A stretch of DNA of 64,000 bases from JAEUQQ01 sp963697285 (lineage in GTDB: Bacteria; Acidobacteriota; Vicinamibacteria; Vicinamibacterales; JAFNAJ01). The position numbers and the translations under genes were made by a program. Under the pieces are notes generated by a model that had not been told where the DNA came from, ran no database searches, and saw only the letters and a program-made list of their open reading frames with translations. The stretch covers positions 1 through 64,000 of the forward strand of contig CAVONI010000008.1 of assembly GCA_963697285.1 (NCBI GenBank), in the 5' to 3' direction. Each line of letters begins with the position of its first letter. Position 1 is the first letter of the stretch. Shown piece after piece: positions 54,123 to 63,908 of the stretch.

Positions 54123-55044
54123 ATGAGCGGATCAGACGACCGCGAGCCACGACTGTCGATTGGCGCGATGTCTCGCGCGACGGGGATTCCCGTCGAGACG
54201 CTGCGCACGTGGGAATCGCGCTACGGCTTTCCCGTCCCCGCGCGGAAACCGTCGGGCCATCGGCTCTACCCCGCGTCAAGCGTCGCGCGCCTGCGGCGCG
54301 TCGCCGAGGCACTGGCGCGCGGGCACCGCGCCAGCGAGGTGGTCGCCGCCACCGACGAACAACTCGAACACCTCCTGGCCTCGACGGCGACACCAGTCGA
54401 TGCACGCTTCGACGAGACCGCACCACTCGAGCCCGAGCTTCGCGCCTGCCTCGATGCGGTCGCGGCCTTCGACGCTGAAGACCTGACGAGCACGGCTTCG
54501 CGCCGACTGGGACGCTCTCGGCCTGATGCCCTTCCTGCATGCGCGGCTCATCCCGTTGATCGAGCACGTGGGCAGCGCGTGGCAAGAGGGACGATTGCAC
54601 GTGAGGCACGAGCACTTCGTCACGCAGTGCGTCGAGGATGTCCTGCGGGCCCTGCGGGCCGGGTTCGACAGGCAGGCCACCGGACCCGTCGTGGTGTTCG
54701 CCACGCTGCCCGGCGAGTCGCATGCACTCGGCCTGCAGATGGCCGCGCTCGTCGTCTCGGCACAGCGTTGCCGCGTGCTCTACCTGGGTCCCGACACGCC
54801 GGTCGGCGAGATCGCCGATCTTGCACGTGAGATCAGCGCACGCGCCGTGGCGGTCAGCATCTCGACCTCGAACGCCGGGCCGGTGACGCACGAACACCTG
54901 GTGGCCTTGCGGAGAACCCTGCCGCGCCGCATGACGCTCGTCGTGGGCGGAGCAGGCGCCGACGCATCCATCGGCGATGTCGCGGTCACACGCGTGACCG
55001 ATTTCAGCGAGCTCGCGGCCTGGGCCACGCGCGTCGCGGTGTGA
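54123..55044 (+). CDS. MerR-family regulator with CarH-like cobalamin-binding domain, frame broken once
   Basis: About 306 aa if intact. Residues 1-75 are a MerR winged helix (LSIGAMSRATGIPVETLRTW, ESRYGFPVPARKPSGHRLY). The following helical domain carries the Trp and Glu-His seen in CarH upper-ligand helices (SAWQEGRLHVRHEHF). The B12 loop reads GESHALGLQ, the E-x-H-x-x-G form with the lower-ligand His, followed by SISTSN. One extra base near 54515 breaks the frame before DWDALGLMPFLHA. Such regulators bind adenosylcobalamin and release DNA in light. The next genes (SDR and amine oxidase) suit a photoprotective regulon; that role is inference. Confidence 0.75.
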
Positions 55045-55048
55045 GCCC

Positions 55049-56413
55049 ATGCGCTTCAGGAGACGCGTCGCCATCAACGCTCCGGCCACGCGCGTGTTTG
55101 CGTGGCACGCGCGCGATGGCGCGTTCGAACGCCTGGTGCCGCCGTGGGAGACCCTGCGCATCGTCGAGCGTTCCGGGGGCATCGAGGACGGCGCCCGGAC
55201 CGTGCTCGAGATGCGCCTCGGACCCGTGCCGCTGCGGTGGACCGCCGTCCACCGCGACTACATCGCGGGCGAACAGTTCCGCGACGAGCAGGTGGGTGGT
55301 CCGTTCGCCCACTGGGTCCACACGCACCGCATCACTCCGCAGACCGCAGACACCTGCGTCCTGGAAGACGACATCGACTACGCGCCTCCCCTCGGACCGC
55401 TCGGCGCGCTCGCCGATCCGCTCGCGATTGCGCCACGCCTCGCGCGCACGTTCAGGTATCGTCATGCCATGACCAGGGGCGACATCGAATTCCACGAGCG
55501 CTATCCGTCGCGTCCCTTGCGGATCGCGGTCTCCGGCAGCACAGGGCTCGTCGGCCAGAGCCTCGTGCCCTTCCTGACCACGGGTGGCCACACGGTCATC
55601 CGCCTCACGCGCGGCGCCGCAGGTGACGCGAACAGCGCCCGCTGGGACCCGGCCACAGGCGCCATCGACGGCGAACGCCTCGAAGGCCTCGATGCCGTCG
55701 TGCACCTCGCCGGCGCGAACATCGCCGGACAACGGTGGAACGACGCGTGGAAACGTGAGATCCGCGAGAGCCGCGTGGGCCCCACCGAGCGGCTGTGCAC
55801 GGCCCTGGCCGCGCTCAAAGCGCCCCCGCGCGTCATCGTGTCGTCGTCGGCGATCGGCTATTACGGCGACCGGGGCGACACCACGCTGACCGAGACCAGC
55901 GTGGCAGGCACGGGCTTCCTGAGTGACACCAGCGTGGCCTGGGAAGGTGCCACCTCGCCGGCGGTGCAGGCGGGGATACGGGTCGTGCTGGCACGCACGG
56001 GCATCGTGCTGACGCCGCGTGGCGGCGCCCTCGGGCAGATGCTCCTGCCGTTCAGGATGGGCCTCGGTGGCCCTCTCGGTCCGGGAACGCAGTACCAGAG
56101 CTGGATCGGCATCGATGACCTGCTCGGCGCCATCACGCACGCCATCCATACCGAAGTGCTGCGCGGTCCGATGAACGTCACCGCACCGCACCCCGTTCCC
56201 CAGAGAGAGTTCGCACGCACGCTGGGGCAGGTGCTGAGCCGTCCGGCGATCCTCCCGACGCCCGCCTTTGCCCTCCGCCTCGCGCTGGGCGAGATGGCCG
56301 GACCGCTGCTCCTCGCCTCGACGAGGGTCGTCCCTGAGCGTCTGCTGCAGACGGGGTTTGTCTTCAGGGACCCCACGCTCGAGGGGTGCCTGCGGCACGT
56401 GCTCGGGCACTGA
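55049..56413 (+). CDS. SRPBCC domain fused to SDR39U1-type epimerase
   Basis: 454 aa. Residues 1-145 form a START/SRPBCC cavity domain (FRRRVAINAPATRVFAWHAR). From about 150 on there is an atypical SDR of the TIGR01777 family: LRIAVSGSTGLVGQSLVPFL, VVHLAGANIAGQRWN, VIVSSSAIGYYGD and the C-terminal DUF1731 part (RPAILPTPAFALRLALGEMA). The fusion is known in bacteria. The chemistry is unknown; light or stress association is inferred from the CarH-like regulator 4 bp upstream. Confidence 0.8.
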   Translation: MRFRRRVAINAPATRVFAWHARDGAFERLVPPWETLRIVERSGGIEDGARTVLEMRLGPVPLRWTAVHRDYIAGEQFRDEQVGGPFAHWVHTHRITPQTADTCVLEDDIDYAPPLGPLGALADPLAIAPRLARTFRYRHAMTRGDIEFHERYPSRPLRIAVSGSTGLVGQSLVPFLTTGGHTVIRLTRGAAGDANSARWDPATGAIDGERLEGLDAVVHLAGANIAGQRWNDAWKREIRESRVGPTERLCTALAALKAPPRVIVSSSAIGYYGDRGDTTLTETSVAGTGFLSDTSVAWEGATSPAVQAGIRVVLARTGIVLTPRGGALGQMLLPFRMGLGGPLGPGTQYQSWIGIDDLLGAITHAIHTEVLRGPMNVTAPHPVPQREFARTLGQVLSRPAILPTPAFALRLALGEMAGPLLLASTRVVPERLLQTGFVFRDPTLEGCLRHVLGH

Positions 56414-56496
56414 TCGCTGCGGCGGGGGCCGCCACGTCGGGGAACCACGACGACAGGGCGAGGGCCGGGGACGATCGACTAAACTGACATGCGCGT

Positions 56497-57808
56497 ATGA
56501 CCGCACCGACGCCACCTCCGTCTGCTGCCGGCCCCATCGTCATCGTCGGCGCCGGGATTGCCGGGTTGAACTGCGCGCGAGAACTGCACCTGGCGGGACA
56601 CCGCGTGGTCATTGTCGAGGCCGATGATGGCGTCGGAGGGCGCATCCGGACGGACGTGGTCGAGGGCTTCAGGCTCGACCGCGGATTCCAGGTGTTCTTC
56701 ACCGCCTATCCCGAAGCCCGACGCGTGCTCGACTACGACGCGCTCGACCTGAGGCCGTTCAGGCCGGGGGCGCTGGTACGTGCCGACGGGTCGTTCCACA
56801 AGGTGCTCGACCCGTTCAGGGCGCCGATCGAGGCGCTCGGCGGCGTGAGGGCACCCGTCGGGACGATCGGCGACAAGCTGCGCGTGCTGCTCCTGCGCCA
56901 GCGGGCGCTCAGCCAGTCGATCGAAGCGATCTTCAGGACGCCCGAGCGGCCCATCCGCGAGGAGCTTGCGGCACTCGGCTTCTCGACCACCATGGTGGAC
57001 CGGTTCTTCCGCCCCTTCCTCGGCGGCATCTTCCTGGATCCTGACCTGAACACGACGAGCCGGATGCTCTACTTCGTGTACCGGATGCTGTCAGAAGGCC
57101 AGACCGTCGTGCCGGCGCAGGGCATGGGTGCCATCCCCGAGCAGCTCGCCTCGTCGTTGCCGGAGGGGTCGGTCCGGCTGCGTACGCGGGTGTGCGGGAT
57201 CAAGCGGCGCGACCAGGCGGTCACCGGCGTCATCCTCGAGCGGGGCGACGGAGATCGACGCGAGTGCCGTGGTCGTGGCCACCGACTTCGAACAGGCCGC
57301 GTCGCTGACGGGTGCGCGGACGACCTCGTCGCCGCGCCCGGTCTCGTGCGTCTACTTCGCGGCTGACCGGTCTCCGGTCGGGGGGGCCTTCCTCGTGCTG
57401 AACGGCGAGGGCGTCGGTCCGGTCCTCAACCTGGCCGTGCTGACCGATGTCGCGCCCACCTACGGGCCTCGCGGCGCATCGTTGATTGCGGCGGTGGTCG
57501 TCGGCACGCCCGGATCGAGCGATGCCGACCTCGAGGAGGCTGTCCGGGCGCAGATGCAGACGTGGTACGGGCCGGATGCCACACGTGCCTGGCGGCACCT
57601 GCGCACGTATCGCATCCGGGGGGCACAGTTCGATCAGTCACCAGGGGCCCTGGAACCTCCGGAGCGGCCCGTGCGACGGTCGCCGGGCCTGTTCGTGTGC
57701 GGGGATCACGTGGAGAACGCCTCGATCAACGGTGCGCTGGTCGCAGGCCGCCGTGCCGCCGAAGCCATCATCGAAGACCTCGCGGGCGTCGGCGGGCGCA
57801 GCCTGTAA
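56497..57808 (+). CDS. FAD-dependent amine oxidase / phytoene-desaturase-like protein, frame broken once
   Basis: About 436 aa if intact. IVIVGAGIAGLNCARELHLAG is the ADP-binding GxGxxG and VEADDGVGGRIRTD the second FAD motif. The C-terminal FAD motif is GLFVCGDHVENASINGALVAG. One extra base near 57248 breaks the frame before ATEIDASAVVVATDFE. The family includes protoporphyrinogen oxidase and carotenoid desaturases. A TAAACT box ends 11 bases before the ATG, a possible near-leaderless start. Confidence 0.75.
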
Positions 57809-57812
57809 TCAC

Positions 57813-59933
57813 ATGCGCGTCTGGACCGGTCAGCCCTATCCGCTGGGCGCCACGTGGGATGGCGTTGGCGTCAACTTCGCCCTGTTCTCGGAACACGCGA
57901 CCGCCGTCGAGCTGTGCCTCTTCGACTCGCCATACGCCGGGCGCGAGTCGGTGCGGGTTCCGCTGGTCGAGCAGACCGACCAGGTGTGGCACGGCTACCT
58001 TCCCGACGTCAGGCCGGGACAACTGTACGGCTACCGCGTCTACGGACCGTACGAGCCGAGCCAGGGACATCGTTTCAACCCGCACAAGCTGCTGATCGAC
58101 CCGTATGCCAAGGCGATGGGCCGCACGCTCAGGTGGCACGAGTCGGTCTTCGGCTACAGGCAGGGCGCGACGTCAGACGACCAGACGTTCGACGGGCGCG
58201 ACAGCGCAGCGTATGCGCCGCTGGCCGCCGTGTGCGACACGTCGTTCACATGGGGAGACGACAAGCCGCTCAGGACGCCGTGGCACCAGACCGTAATCTA
58301 CGAGGCGCACGTGAAGGGCTTCACGCGGCTGATGTCGGACATCGCCGAAGACCTGCGCGGCACGTACCTGGCACTGACGACGGAGCCTGCGCTGCGCCAT
58401 CTCAAGTCGCTCGGGGTGACCGCCGTCGAACTCCTGCCGATCCACCACCACACCGACGAATGGCACGTGTCGCAGAAGCACCTGGTGAACTACTGGGGCT
58501 ACAACACGCTTTCGTACTTCGCGCCCGACATCCGCTACTCGGTGTCGCGTTCGCCCCAGGAATCGGTGCGCGAGTTCAAGATGATGGTGCGTGGCCTGCA
58601 CGCCGCCGGCCTCGAGGTCATCCTCGACGTTGTCTACAACCACACGTGCGAAGGCGACCACAACGGCCCGACGCTTTCGCTGCGCGGCATCGACAACGTG
58701 TCGTACTACCGGCTGACGCCCGGAAACAAGCGCTTCTACGACGACTTCACCGGCTGCGGCAACACGCTGAACATGCGCAGCCCGCGCGTGCTGCAGCTGA
58801 TCATGGACAGCCTGCGGTACTGGGTGCTCGAGATGCACGTCGACGGTTTCCGCTTCGACCTGGCGAGCGCGCTGGCCCGCGAGCTGCACGCGGTCGACAA
58901 GCTGGGCGCGTTCTTCGACATCATCCACCAGGATCCGGTGCTCTCGCGCGTGAAGCTGATCGCCGAGCCGTGGGACCTGGGCGAAGGCGGCTACCAGGTC
59001 GGCAACTTCCCCGTCGGCTGGACGGAGTGGAACGGCAAGTACCGTGACTCGGTGCGCCGTTTCTGGCGTGGCGACGGCGGGCAGGTCTCGGAACTCGCGA
59101 CACGGCTGGCGGGCAGCAGTGACCTGTACGAGCAGAGCGGGCGACGCCCGTATGCCAGCATCAACTTCGTCACGGCGCACGACGGGTTCTCGCTGCACGA
59201 CCTGGTCTCGTACACGCAGAAGCACAACGAGGCCAACGGCGAGCAGAACCGCGACGGCGAGAACAACAACCTCAGTCACAACTTCGGGGTCGAAGGTCCG
59301 TCGACCGACCCCGCCATCGAGGCACTGCGCGAGCGTCAGAAGCGCAACTTCATCGCGACGCTGCTGTTCTCGCAGGGCGTGCCGATGCTCGCGCACGGCG
59401 ACGAGCTGTCACACACCAAGCGCGGCAACAACAACACGTACTGCCAGGACAACGACTACAACTGGCTGAACTGGTCGCTCACGCCAGCGCAGCAGGAATT
59501 CCTCGAGTTCGTGCGCACGGCAATCGCCCTCCGGCAGAAACACCCGGTGTTGCGGCGACGGCGCTTCTTCGCGGGACGCAAGATCCGTGGCGCCGACGTC
59601 CAGGACATCGCGTGGTACGACCCGACGGGCATCGAGATGCAGGACGAGGCCTGGTTGTCGGAACGCGTGCGCTGCATCGGCGTGAAGCTCGCCGGCGACG
59701 CCATCGCCGAGACCAACGAGCGTGGCGAGCGCATCGAGGACGACACGCTCCTCATCCTGCTCAACGCGCACGATGCCACGGTCCCGTTCACGTTGCCGGC
59801 CGTCGACGTGCGCAGCGAGTGGACGGCCGTGCTCGACACGGCCCGCGCCCCGCATGACGAGCGGCTTCTCGCCAGCGGCGATCAGTACCTGCTCGAGTCG
59901 CGGTCGCTGGCCCTCCTGAGCCTGAGGCGGTAA
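57813..59933 (+). CDS. glgX: Glycogen debranching enzyme
   Basis: 706 aa. The N-terminal CBM48 region (GATWDGVGVNFALFSEHATA) precedes a GH13 barrel. VILDVVYNHT is region I, VDGFRFDLAS holds the nucleophile Asp, IAEPWDLG the general acid Glu and VTAHDGFSLHD the transition-state Asp. QDNDYNWLNW is typical of GlgX. It hydrolyses alpha-1,6 branches of phosphorylase-limit glycogen. It starts 4 bp after the amine oxidase and reads in line with it. Confidence 0.92.
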   Translation: MRVWTGQPYPLGATWDGVGVNFALFSEHATAVELCLFDSPYAGRESVRVPLVEQTDQVWHGYLPDVRPGQLYGYRVYGPYEPSQGHRFNPHKLLIDPYAKAMGRTLRWHESVFGYRQGATSDDQTFDGRDSAAYAPLAAVCDTSFTWGDDKPLRTPWHQTVIYEAHVKGFTRLMSDIAEDLRGTYLALTTEPALRHLKSLGVTAVELLPIHHHTDEWHVSQKHLVNYWGYNTLSYFAPDIRYSVSRSPQESVREFKMMVRGLHAAGLEVILDVVYNHTCEGDHNGPTLSLRGIDNVSYYRLTPGNKRFYDDFTGCGNTLNMRSPRVLQLIMDSLRYWVLEMHVDGFRFDLASALARELHAVDKLGAFFDIIHQDPVLSRVKLIAEPWDLGEGGYQVGNFPVGWTEWNGKYRDSVRRFWRGDGGQVSELATRLAGSSDLYEQSGRRPYASINFVTAHDGFSLHDLVSYTQKHNEANGEQNRDGENNNLSHNFGVEGPSTDPAIEALRERQKRNFIATLLFSQGVPMLAHGDELSHTKRGNNNTYCQDNDYNWLNWSLTPAQQEFLEFVRTAIALRQKHPVLRRRRFFAGRKIRGADVQDIAWYDPTGIEMQDEAWLSERVRCIGVKLAGDAIAETNERGERIEDDTLLILLNAHDATVPFTLPAVDVRSEWTAVLDTARAPHDERLLASGDQYLLESRSLALLSLRR

Positions 59934-59937
59934 CGAG

Positions 59938-60045
59938 ACTGCGGCCTGGCAGGCCGATGCCGTTGTTCAGCACCAGCACCGGCGCGGACTCGTGACCGTG
60001 CCATTCGCAGTAGATACCGATCCCGTTTGCGTGGATGACGGGCAT
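59938..60045 (-). pseudogene. N-terminal remnant of an alpha/beta hydrolase
   Basis: From an ATG at 60045 the minus strand reads MPVIHANGIGIYCEWHGHES and APVLVLNNGIGLPGR, the typical first strand and oxyanion turn of an alpha/beta hydrolase. It then runs into the 3' end of glgX with no catalytic elbow. It sits right after the flavin reductase gene on the same strand. It looks like a gene cut off by the neighbouring locus. Confidence 0.55.
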
Positions 60046-60074
60046 GCATGTCCCCGATGGACGCGAACCTGCGA

Positions 60075-60569
60075 TCAGGCGGTGACGTCGTCTGCCAGCC
60101 TGCGCCACTGCCTCGCGTGGTACAGGAGCGGGTGTCCTTCACCCGACGAGGCGAACACGACTTCGCCCACGATGATGCGGTGGTCGCCGGCATCGAGGGC
60201 ATGCCACACGCGGCAGTCGATGACCGCGAGCGCCTTCGTGAGCACGGGGCTGCCGGTCACCGCCTGCGTCGTGGCCACGCCCGCGAAGCGATCGGTGACG
60301 CCAGGCAACAACCCGGCGAATCGCCTGCCGGTATCGCCCTGGTCGACCGCAAGGAGGTTCACGGCGAACGCCTGCGAGTGCTCGATCGCGGCGAGCGTGT
60401 CGGAGCCGTGGTGCAGACACACGAGCACGAGCGGTGGATCGAGGCTGACGCTCGAGAACGAGCTCACCGTCAGCCCTTCGGGTCCGTTCCCGCCCTTCGA
60501 CGTCACCACCGTGACGCCGCTCGCCCACTGCCCGAGCACGTGCCTGAAGGTCTCGTAGCTGATCGACAT
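60075..60569 (-). CDS. Flavin reductase-domain protein
   Basis: 164 aa. FRHVLGQWASGVTVVTSKG, LTVSSFSSVSLDPPLVLVCL, FAVNLLAVDQGD and DHRIIVGEVV are the split-barrel flavin reductase motifs. It supplies reduced FMN to a monooxygenase or acts as an NAD(P)H:FMN reductase. No monooxygenase partner is seen beside it. Confidence 0.85.
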   Translation of the reverse strand: MSISYETFRHVLGQWASGVTVVTSKGGNGPEGLTVSSFSSVSLDPPLVLVCLHHGSDTLAAIEHSQAFAVNLLAVDQGDTGRRFAGLLPGVTDRFAGVATTQAVTGSPVLTKALAVIDCRVWHALDAGDHRIIVGEVVFASSGEGHPLLYHARQWRRLADDVTA

Positions 60570-60668
60570 GTTTTCGTCCTGCCCCCCGGACCGGGATCCA
60601 ACTCGGGCCGCTCGCGTCACAATAGCCGAAGACGACGCCGCGCCGGCGCGTCTTCCGTGGATGTGCCC

Positions 60669-61229
60669 ATGAGCCCTGCCCGCCAGATGGCCTGCGTGTG
60701 TTCCCTGATGGTAGCGATCGCGACCCCCGCCGCACAGGAGAAATCGATGCCCCTCCGAGTCGGTGACCCCATGCCCACGGTCTCCGGGGAGTTCCTCACG
60801 GGCCGCAGCGCCTCGCTGCCGGCAGCGGCGGCCGGCAAGGTGACGCTCGTGATGCTCGGGTTCACGTACGACTCGCGCTTCCCCGTCGAGCGGTGGGGCG
60901 AGTGGTTCGGGAAGAGTGTCGCCACGCGCCCCGACGTGACCTACTTCGAGGCGCCGATGATGGGTGGTGCGGCCCGGCTCGGCCGCTTCTTCATCGACCG
61001 CGGGATGCGGAAGAACACGCCCGTGTCGAAGCACGAGCAGGTGCTGACGGTCTACGGGAACACGGGCGACTGGAAGTCCAGGCTTGGCGTCACGAACGCC
61101 ACCGAAGACCACGCCTGGTTGCTGCTCATCGACGCGGCGGGCGTCGTCCGCTGGATGCATCACGGAGACTTCGACCCGACCGTGGCCGAACAGCTCCGCC
61201 TGGCCGTCGCTGAGCTGGTCGGGTCGTAG
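60669..61229 (+). CDS. Exported thioredoxin-fold protein without CxxC
   Basis: 186 aa. An N-terminal signal segment (MACVCSLMVAIATPAAQ) is followed by MPLRVGDPMPTVSGEFLTGR and VTLVMLGFTYDSRFPVE, the beta-alpha-beta start of a TlpA/ATP10-like fold. The usual redox CxxC position reads YDSR, so a thiol role is unlikely. HAWLLLIDAAGVVRWMHHGDFD is the C-terminal strand. The function is unknown; a chaperone or assembly factor like ATP10 is one option. Confidence 0.55.
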   Translation: MSPARQMACVCSLMVAIATPAAQEKSMPLRVGDPMPTVSGEFLTGRSASLPAAAAGKVTLVMLGFTYDSRFPVERWGEWFGKSVATRPDVTYFEAPMMGGAARLGRFFIDRGMRKNTPVSKHEQVLTVYGNTGDWKSRLGVTNATEDHAWLLLIDAAGVVRWMHHGDFDPTVAEQLRLAVAELVGS

Positions 61230-61231
61230 AC

Positions 61232-62281
61232 CTACCAGCCGGCCGTGCCGCTCCATTCGAGCAACACCGATCCCACGGTGAAGCCGGCGCCCACCGAGGT
61301 GAGCAGGACCACGTGGCCGGGCTTCAGCCGCCCGTCGGTCGCCGCATCGGTCAGGGCGAGCGGGATGGTGGCCGCGGTGGTGTTCCCGAACCGCTCGATG
61401 TTGATGACGACCTTCTCGGGGGCGAGGCCGATCTTCTCGGCTGCCGACGTGATGATGCGGCGGTTCGCCTGGTGCGAGACGAACAGGTCGACGTCGGCGG
61501 CCGTCAGGTTGTTCTGCGCGAGCAGGCGCCTGCAGATCTCGTCGGTCTTCCGCACCGCGAACCTGAACACCGCCTGGCCGTCCTGCTTCACGAAATGCAG
61601 GCGCTGTTCGACCGTCTCGTGCGAGGCCGGCATGGCGCTCCCGCCTGCGGGCATCTTCAGCGACGGCCCTCCGGATCCATCGATCTCGTGGGCGAAGTCG
61701 ATGATGCCGGGCCCCGGTCCTTCGGCGGCACGCAGGATGACGGCCCCCGCACCATCGCCGAAGATCACGCAGGTGGCGCGGTCGGTGTAGTCGATGATGC
61801 TCGACATCACGTCTGCGCCGATGACCAGCGCGGTCTGGTGCGTTCCCACGGCGATCATCTGCGCCGCGGTCGACAGGGCATACGTGAACCCGGAGCACGC
61901 GGCCAGCAGGTCGAACCCCCAGGCACGTGTCGCGCCGATCTTGTGCTGCAGGACGCAGGCGGTGCACGGAAAGATCGTGTCGGGCGTCGTCGTGGCGACG
62001 ATGATCAGGTCGATGTCGGCGGCCGAGATGCCCGCGCGCTCGATCGCGATCAGGGCCGCCTCCTTCGCCAGGTCGGAGGTCGCGACCCCGGGATCCACGA
62101 TGTGGCGCTCGCGGATGCCGGTGCGCTGGAGGATCCACTCGTCGGTCGTGTCGACCAGTTTCTCGAGATCCTTGTTGGTGAGCAGGCGCGGCGGCACGTA
62201 GGCGCCAAGGGCAGCGATCTCGGCACGACGCACGGCGCGGCCTGGTGCCATGCTCCGCGTGAACGCCTCCGACGACATCAT
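61232..62281 (-). CDS. fabH: Beta-ketoacyl-ACP synthase III
   Basis: 349 aa. The active Cys is in LLAACSGFTYAL, the His in FVSHQANRRI and the Asn in RFGNTTAATIPL. TTDEWILQRTGIRERH is the CoA-entry region. It condenses acetyl-CoA (or a branched acyl-CoA) with malonyl-ACP to start fatty acid synthesis. The ATG at 62281 overlaps the ruvB stop (ATGA). Confidence 0.92.
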   Translation of the reverse strand: MMSSEAFTRSMAPGRAVRRAEIAALGAYVPPRLLTNKDLEKLVDTTDEWILQRTGIRERHIVDPGVATSDLAKEAALIAIERAGISAADIDLIIVATTTPDTIFPCTACVLQHKIGATRAWGFDLLAACSGFTYALSTAAQMIAVGTHQTALVIGADVMSSIIDYTDRATCVIFGDGAGAVILRAAEGPGPGIIDFAHEIDGSGGPSLKMPAGGSAMPASHETVEQRLHFVKQDGQAVFRFAVRKTDEICRRLLAQNNLTAADVDLFVSHQANRRIITSAAEKIGLAPEKVVINIERFGNTTAATIPLALTDAATDGRLKPGHVVLLTSVGAGFTVGSVLLEWSGTAGW

Positions 62282-63300
62282 TCCCACAGCTTCTGGTCCT
62301 TTCCTGGTGCAGCGAGGCCGAAATACGCAAACGCGCGTGGCGTCGCGACGCGGCCACGTGGCGTGCGGTCGAGAAAGCCGATCTGCATGAGGAACGGCTC
62401 GTAGATGTCTTCGATCGCGTCTCGCTCTTCGCTGATGGCGGCCGCGAGCGTGTTGAGCCCGACGGGACCGCCACCGAACTTCTCGATGATCGCGCGCAAC
62501 AGCCGGCGATCGACCTCGTCGAACCCGTGTTCGTCGACGTCGAGCAACGTGAGCGCCTTGAGGGCGACGTCGTGCGACACGCGGCCGTCGGCACGCACCT
62601 GCGCGTAGTCACGCACGCGGCGCAGCAGGCGGTTCGCGATGCGCGGTGTGCCGCGACAGCGGCGCGCGATTTCCCTGGCCGCCTCGTGATCGACCGCGAC
62701 GTTGAGGATGCGCGCCGAGCGGTGCACGATCTCGAGCATGTCAGACTCGGCGTAGAAGTCGAGCCGGTGCACGATGCCGAACCGGCTCCGCAGCGGCGAG
62801 GTGAGCAGCCCCGTGCGTGTCGTCGCGCCCACGAGCGTGAACTTCTGGAGCGGCACCTTCACCGACCGTGCCCCCGGCCCCTGCCCGATCACGATGTCGA
62901 GCTCGTAGTCCTCCATGGCGGGATAGAGGATCTCCTCGATCTGCGGTGCCATCCGGTGAATCTCGTCGATGAACAGCACCTCGCGATCCTGGAGGTTGGT
63001 CAGGATCGCGGCGAGGTCGCCTGGCTTCTCGAGCACCGGCCCCGCCGTGCCGCGGACCGCCACCCCGAGTTCATTCGCGATGACCAGCGCCAGCGTCGTC
63101 TTGCCCAGTCCCGGCGGGCCGTAGAGCAGGACGTGATCGAGCGCCTCGCCGCGCTGCCGGGCGGCCGCAATCGACACCGCGAGGTTCTCGCGCACCTTGT
63201 CCTGCCCGATGTAGTCGTCGAGCGTGCGGGGACGCAGCCCCGCCTCGTACTGGACGTCCTCGGCCTGCCTGACGGCCTGGATGAGGCGATCGTCGCTCAT
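62278..63300 (-). CDS. ruvB: Holliday junction branch-migration helicase RuvB
   Basis: 340 aa. LRPRTLDDYIGQDKVRENL, Walker A GPPGLGKTTLA, Walker B FIDEIHRM, sensor GATTRTGLLTSPLRSRFG and the C-terminal winged helix (LRAIIEKFGGGPVGLNTLA) are all present. It drives branch migration with RuvA. It starts 2 bp after ruvA. Confidence 0.97.
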   Translation of the reverse strand: MSDDRLIQAVRQAEDVQYEAGLRPRTLDDYIGQDKVRENLAVSIAAARQRGEALDHVLLYGPPGLGKTTLALVIANELGVAVRGTAGPVLEKPGDLAAILTNLQDREVLFIDEIHRMAPQIEEILYPAMEDYELDIVIGQGPGARSVKVPLQKFTLVGATTRTGLLTSPLRSRFGIVHRLDFYAESDMLEIVHRSARILNVAVDHEAAREIARRCRGTPRIANRLLRRVRDYAQVRADGRVSHDVALKALTLLDVDEHGFDEVDRRLLRAIIEKFGGGPVGLNTLAAAISEERDAIEDIYEPFLMQIGFLDRTPRGRVATPRAFAYFGLAAPGKDQKLWE

Positions 63301-63302
63301 GA

Positions 63303-63908
63303 TCAGCGGGCCAGCGCGCGGAGCGCGTGCCTGAGGACACTCTCGACCGTGGGCGCCGTCGAGGCCGCTACGGCCGCGTCGACGGCCTTGTCGGCCGCCG
63401 CCCGCTGGTAACCCAGGTTGACCAGCGCCGCCAGCACGTCGGTCTTCAGCGCCTCCCCGGGCTCCGGCGCGCCGGCTGCGGCCGGCACCGACGCGTCGAA
63501 CGTCGTGGCCCCAAGCTTGTCCTTCAGCTCGAGGGTCATCCGCTCGGCGGTCTTCTTGCCGATCCCTGGAATGCGCGTGAGCCGGCCCACGTCGGCGGTG
63601 CGGACGGCGCGCACGAGGTCGCGTGCCTCGATCCCCGACAGGACGCCGAGTGCGAGCTTCGGTCCGATGCCATTCACCGAGATCAGGTGCTCGAACAGCC
63701 CGAGCTCGAGGCTGGTGCCGAATCCGTAGAGCGCGATCTGGTCTTCGCGCACGTGCGTGTGGATCCGCAACTCCACTTCGACCCCGGGCTCGGCCGTCTC
63801 GAAGAACGTCGACACCGGCACGAGCACGTCGTAGCCGACCCCGCCCACGTCGACGATCAGGCGCGAGGGAGACTTCTCGAGGAGGCGGCCGCGGAGCAGG
63901 GCGATCAT
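63303..63908 (-). CDS. ruvA: Holliday junction-binding protein RuvA
   Basis: 201 aa, full length. The N-terminal OB fold (MIALLRGRLLEKSPSRLIVD) is followed by two helix-hairpin-helix motifs (LISVNGIGPKLALGVLSG and LTRIPGIGKKTAERMTLEL) and the C-terminal RuvB-binding domain. It is the first gene of the ruvA-ruvB-fabH operon. RuvC is not in the window. Bases 63909-64000 are non-coding upstream sequence. Confidence 0.97.
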   Translation of the reverse strand: MIALLRGRLLEKSPSRLIVDVGGVGYDVLVPVSTFFETAEPGVEVELRIHTHVREDQIALYGFGTSLELGLFEHLISVNGIGPKLALGVLSGIEARDLVRAVRTADVGRLTRIPGIGKKTAERMTLELKDKLGATTFDASVPAAAGAPEPGEALKTDVLAALVNLGYQRAAADKAVDAAVAASTAPTVESVLRHALRALAR

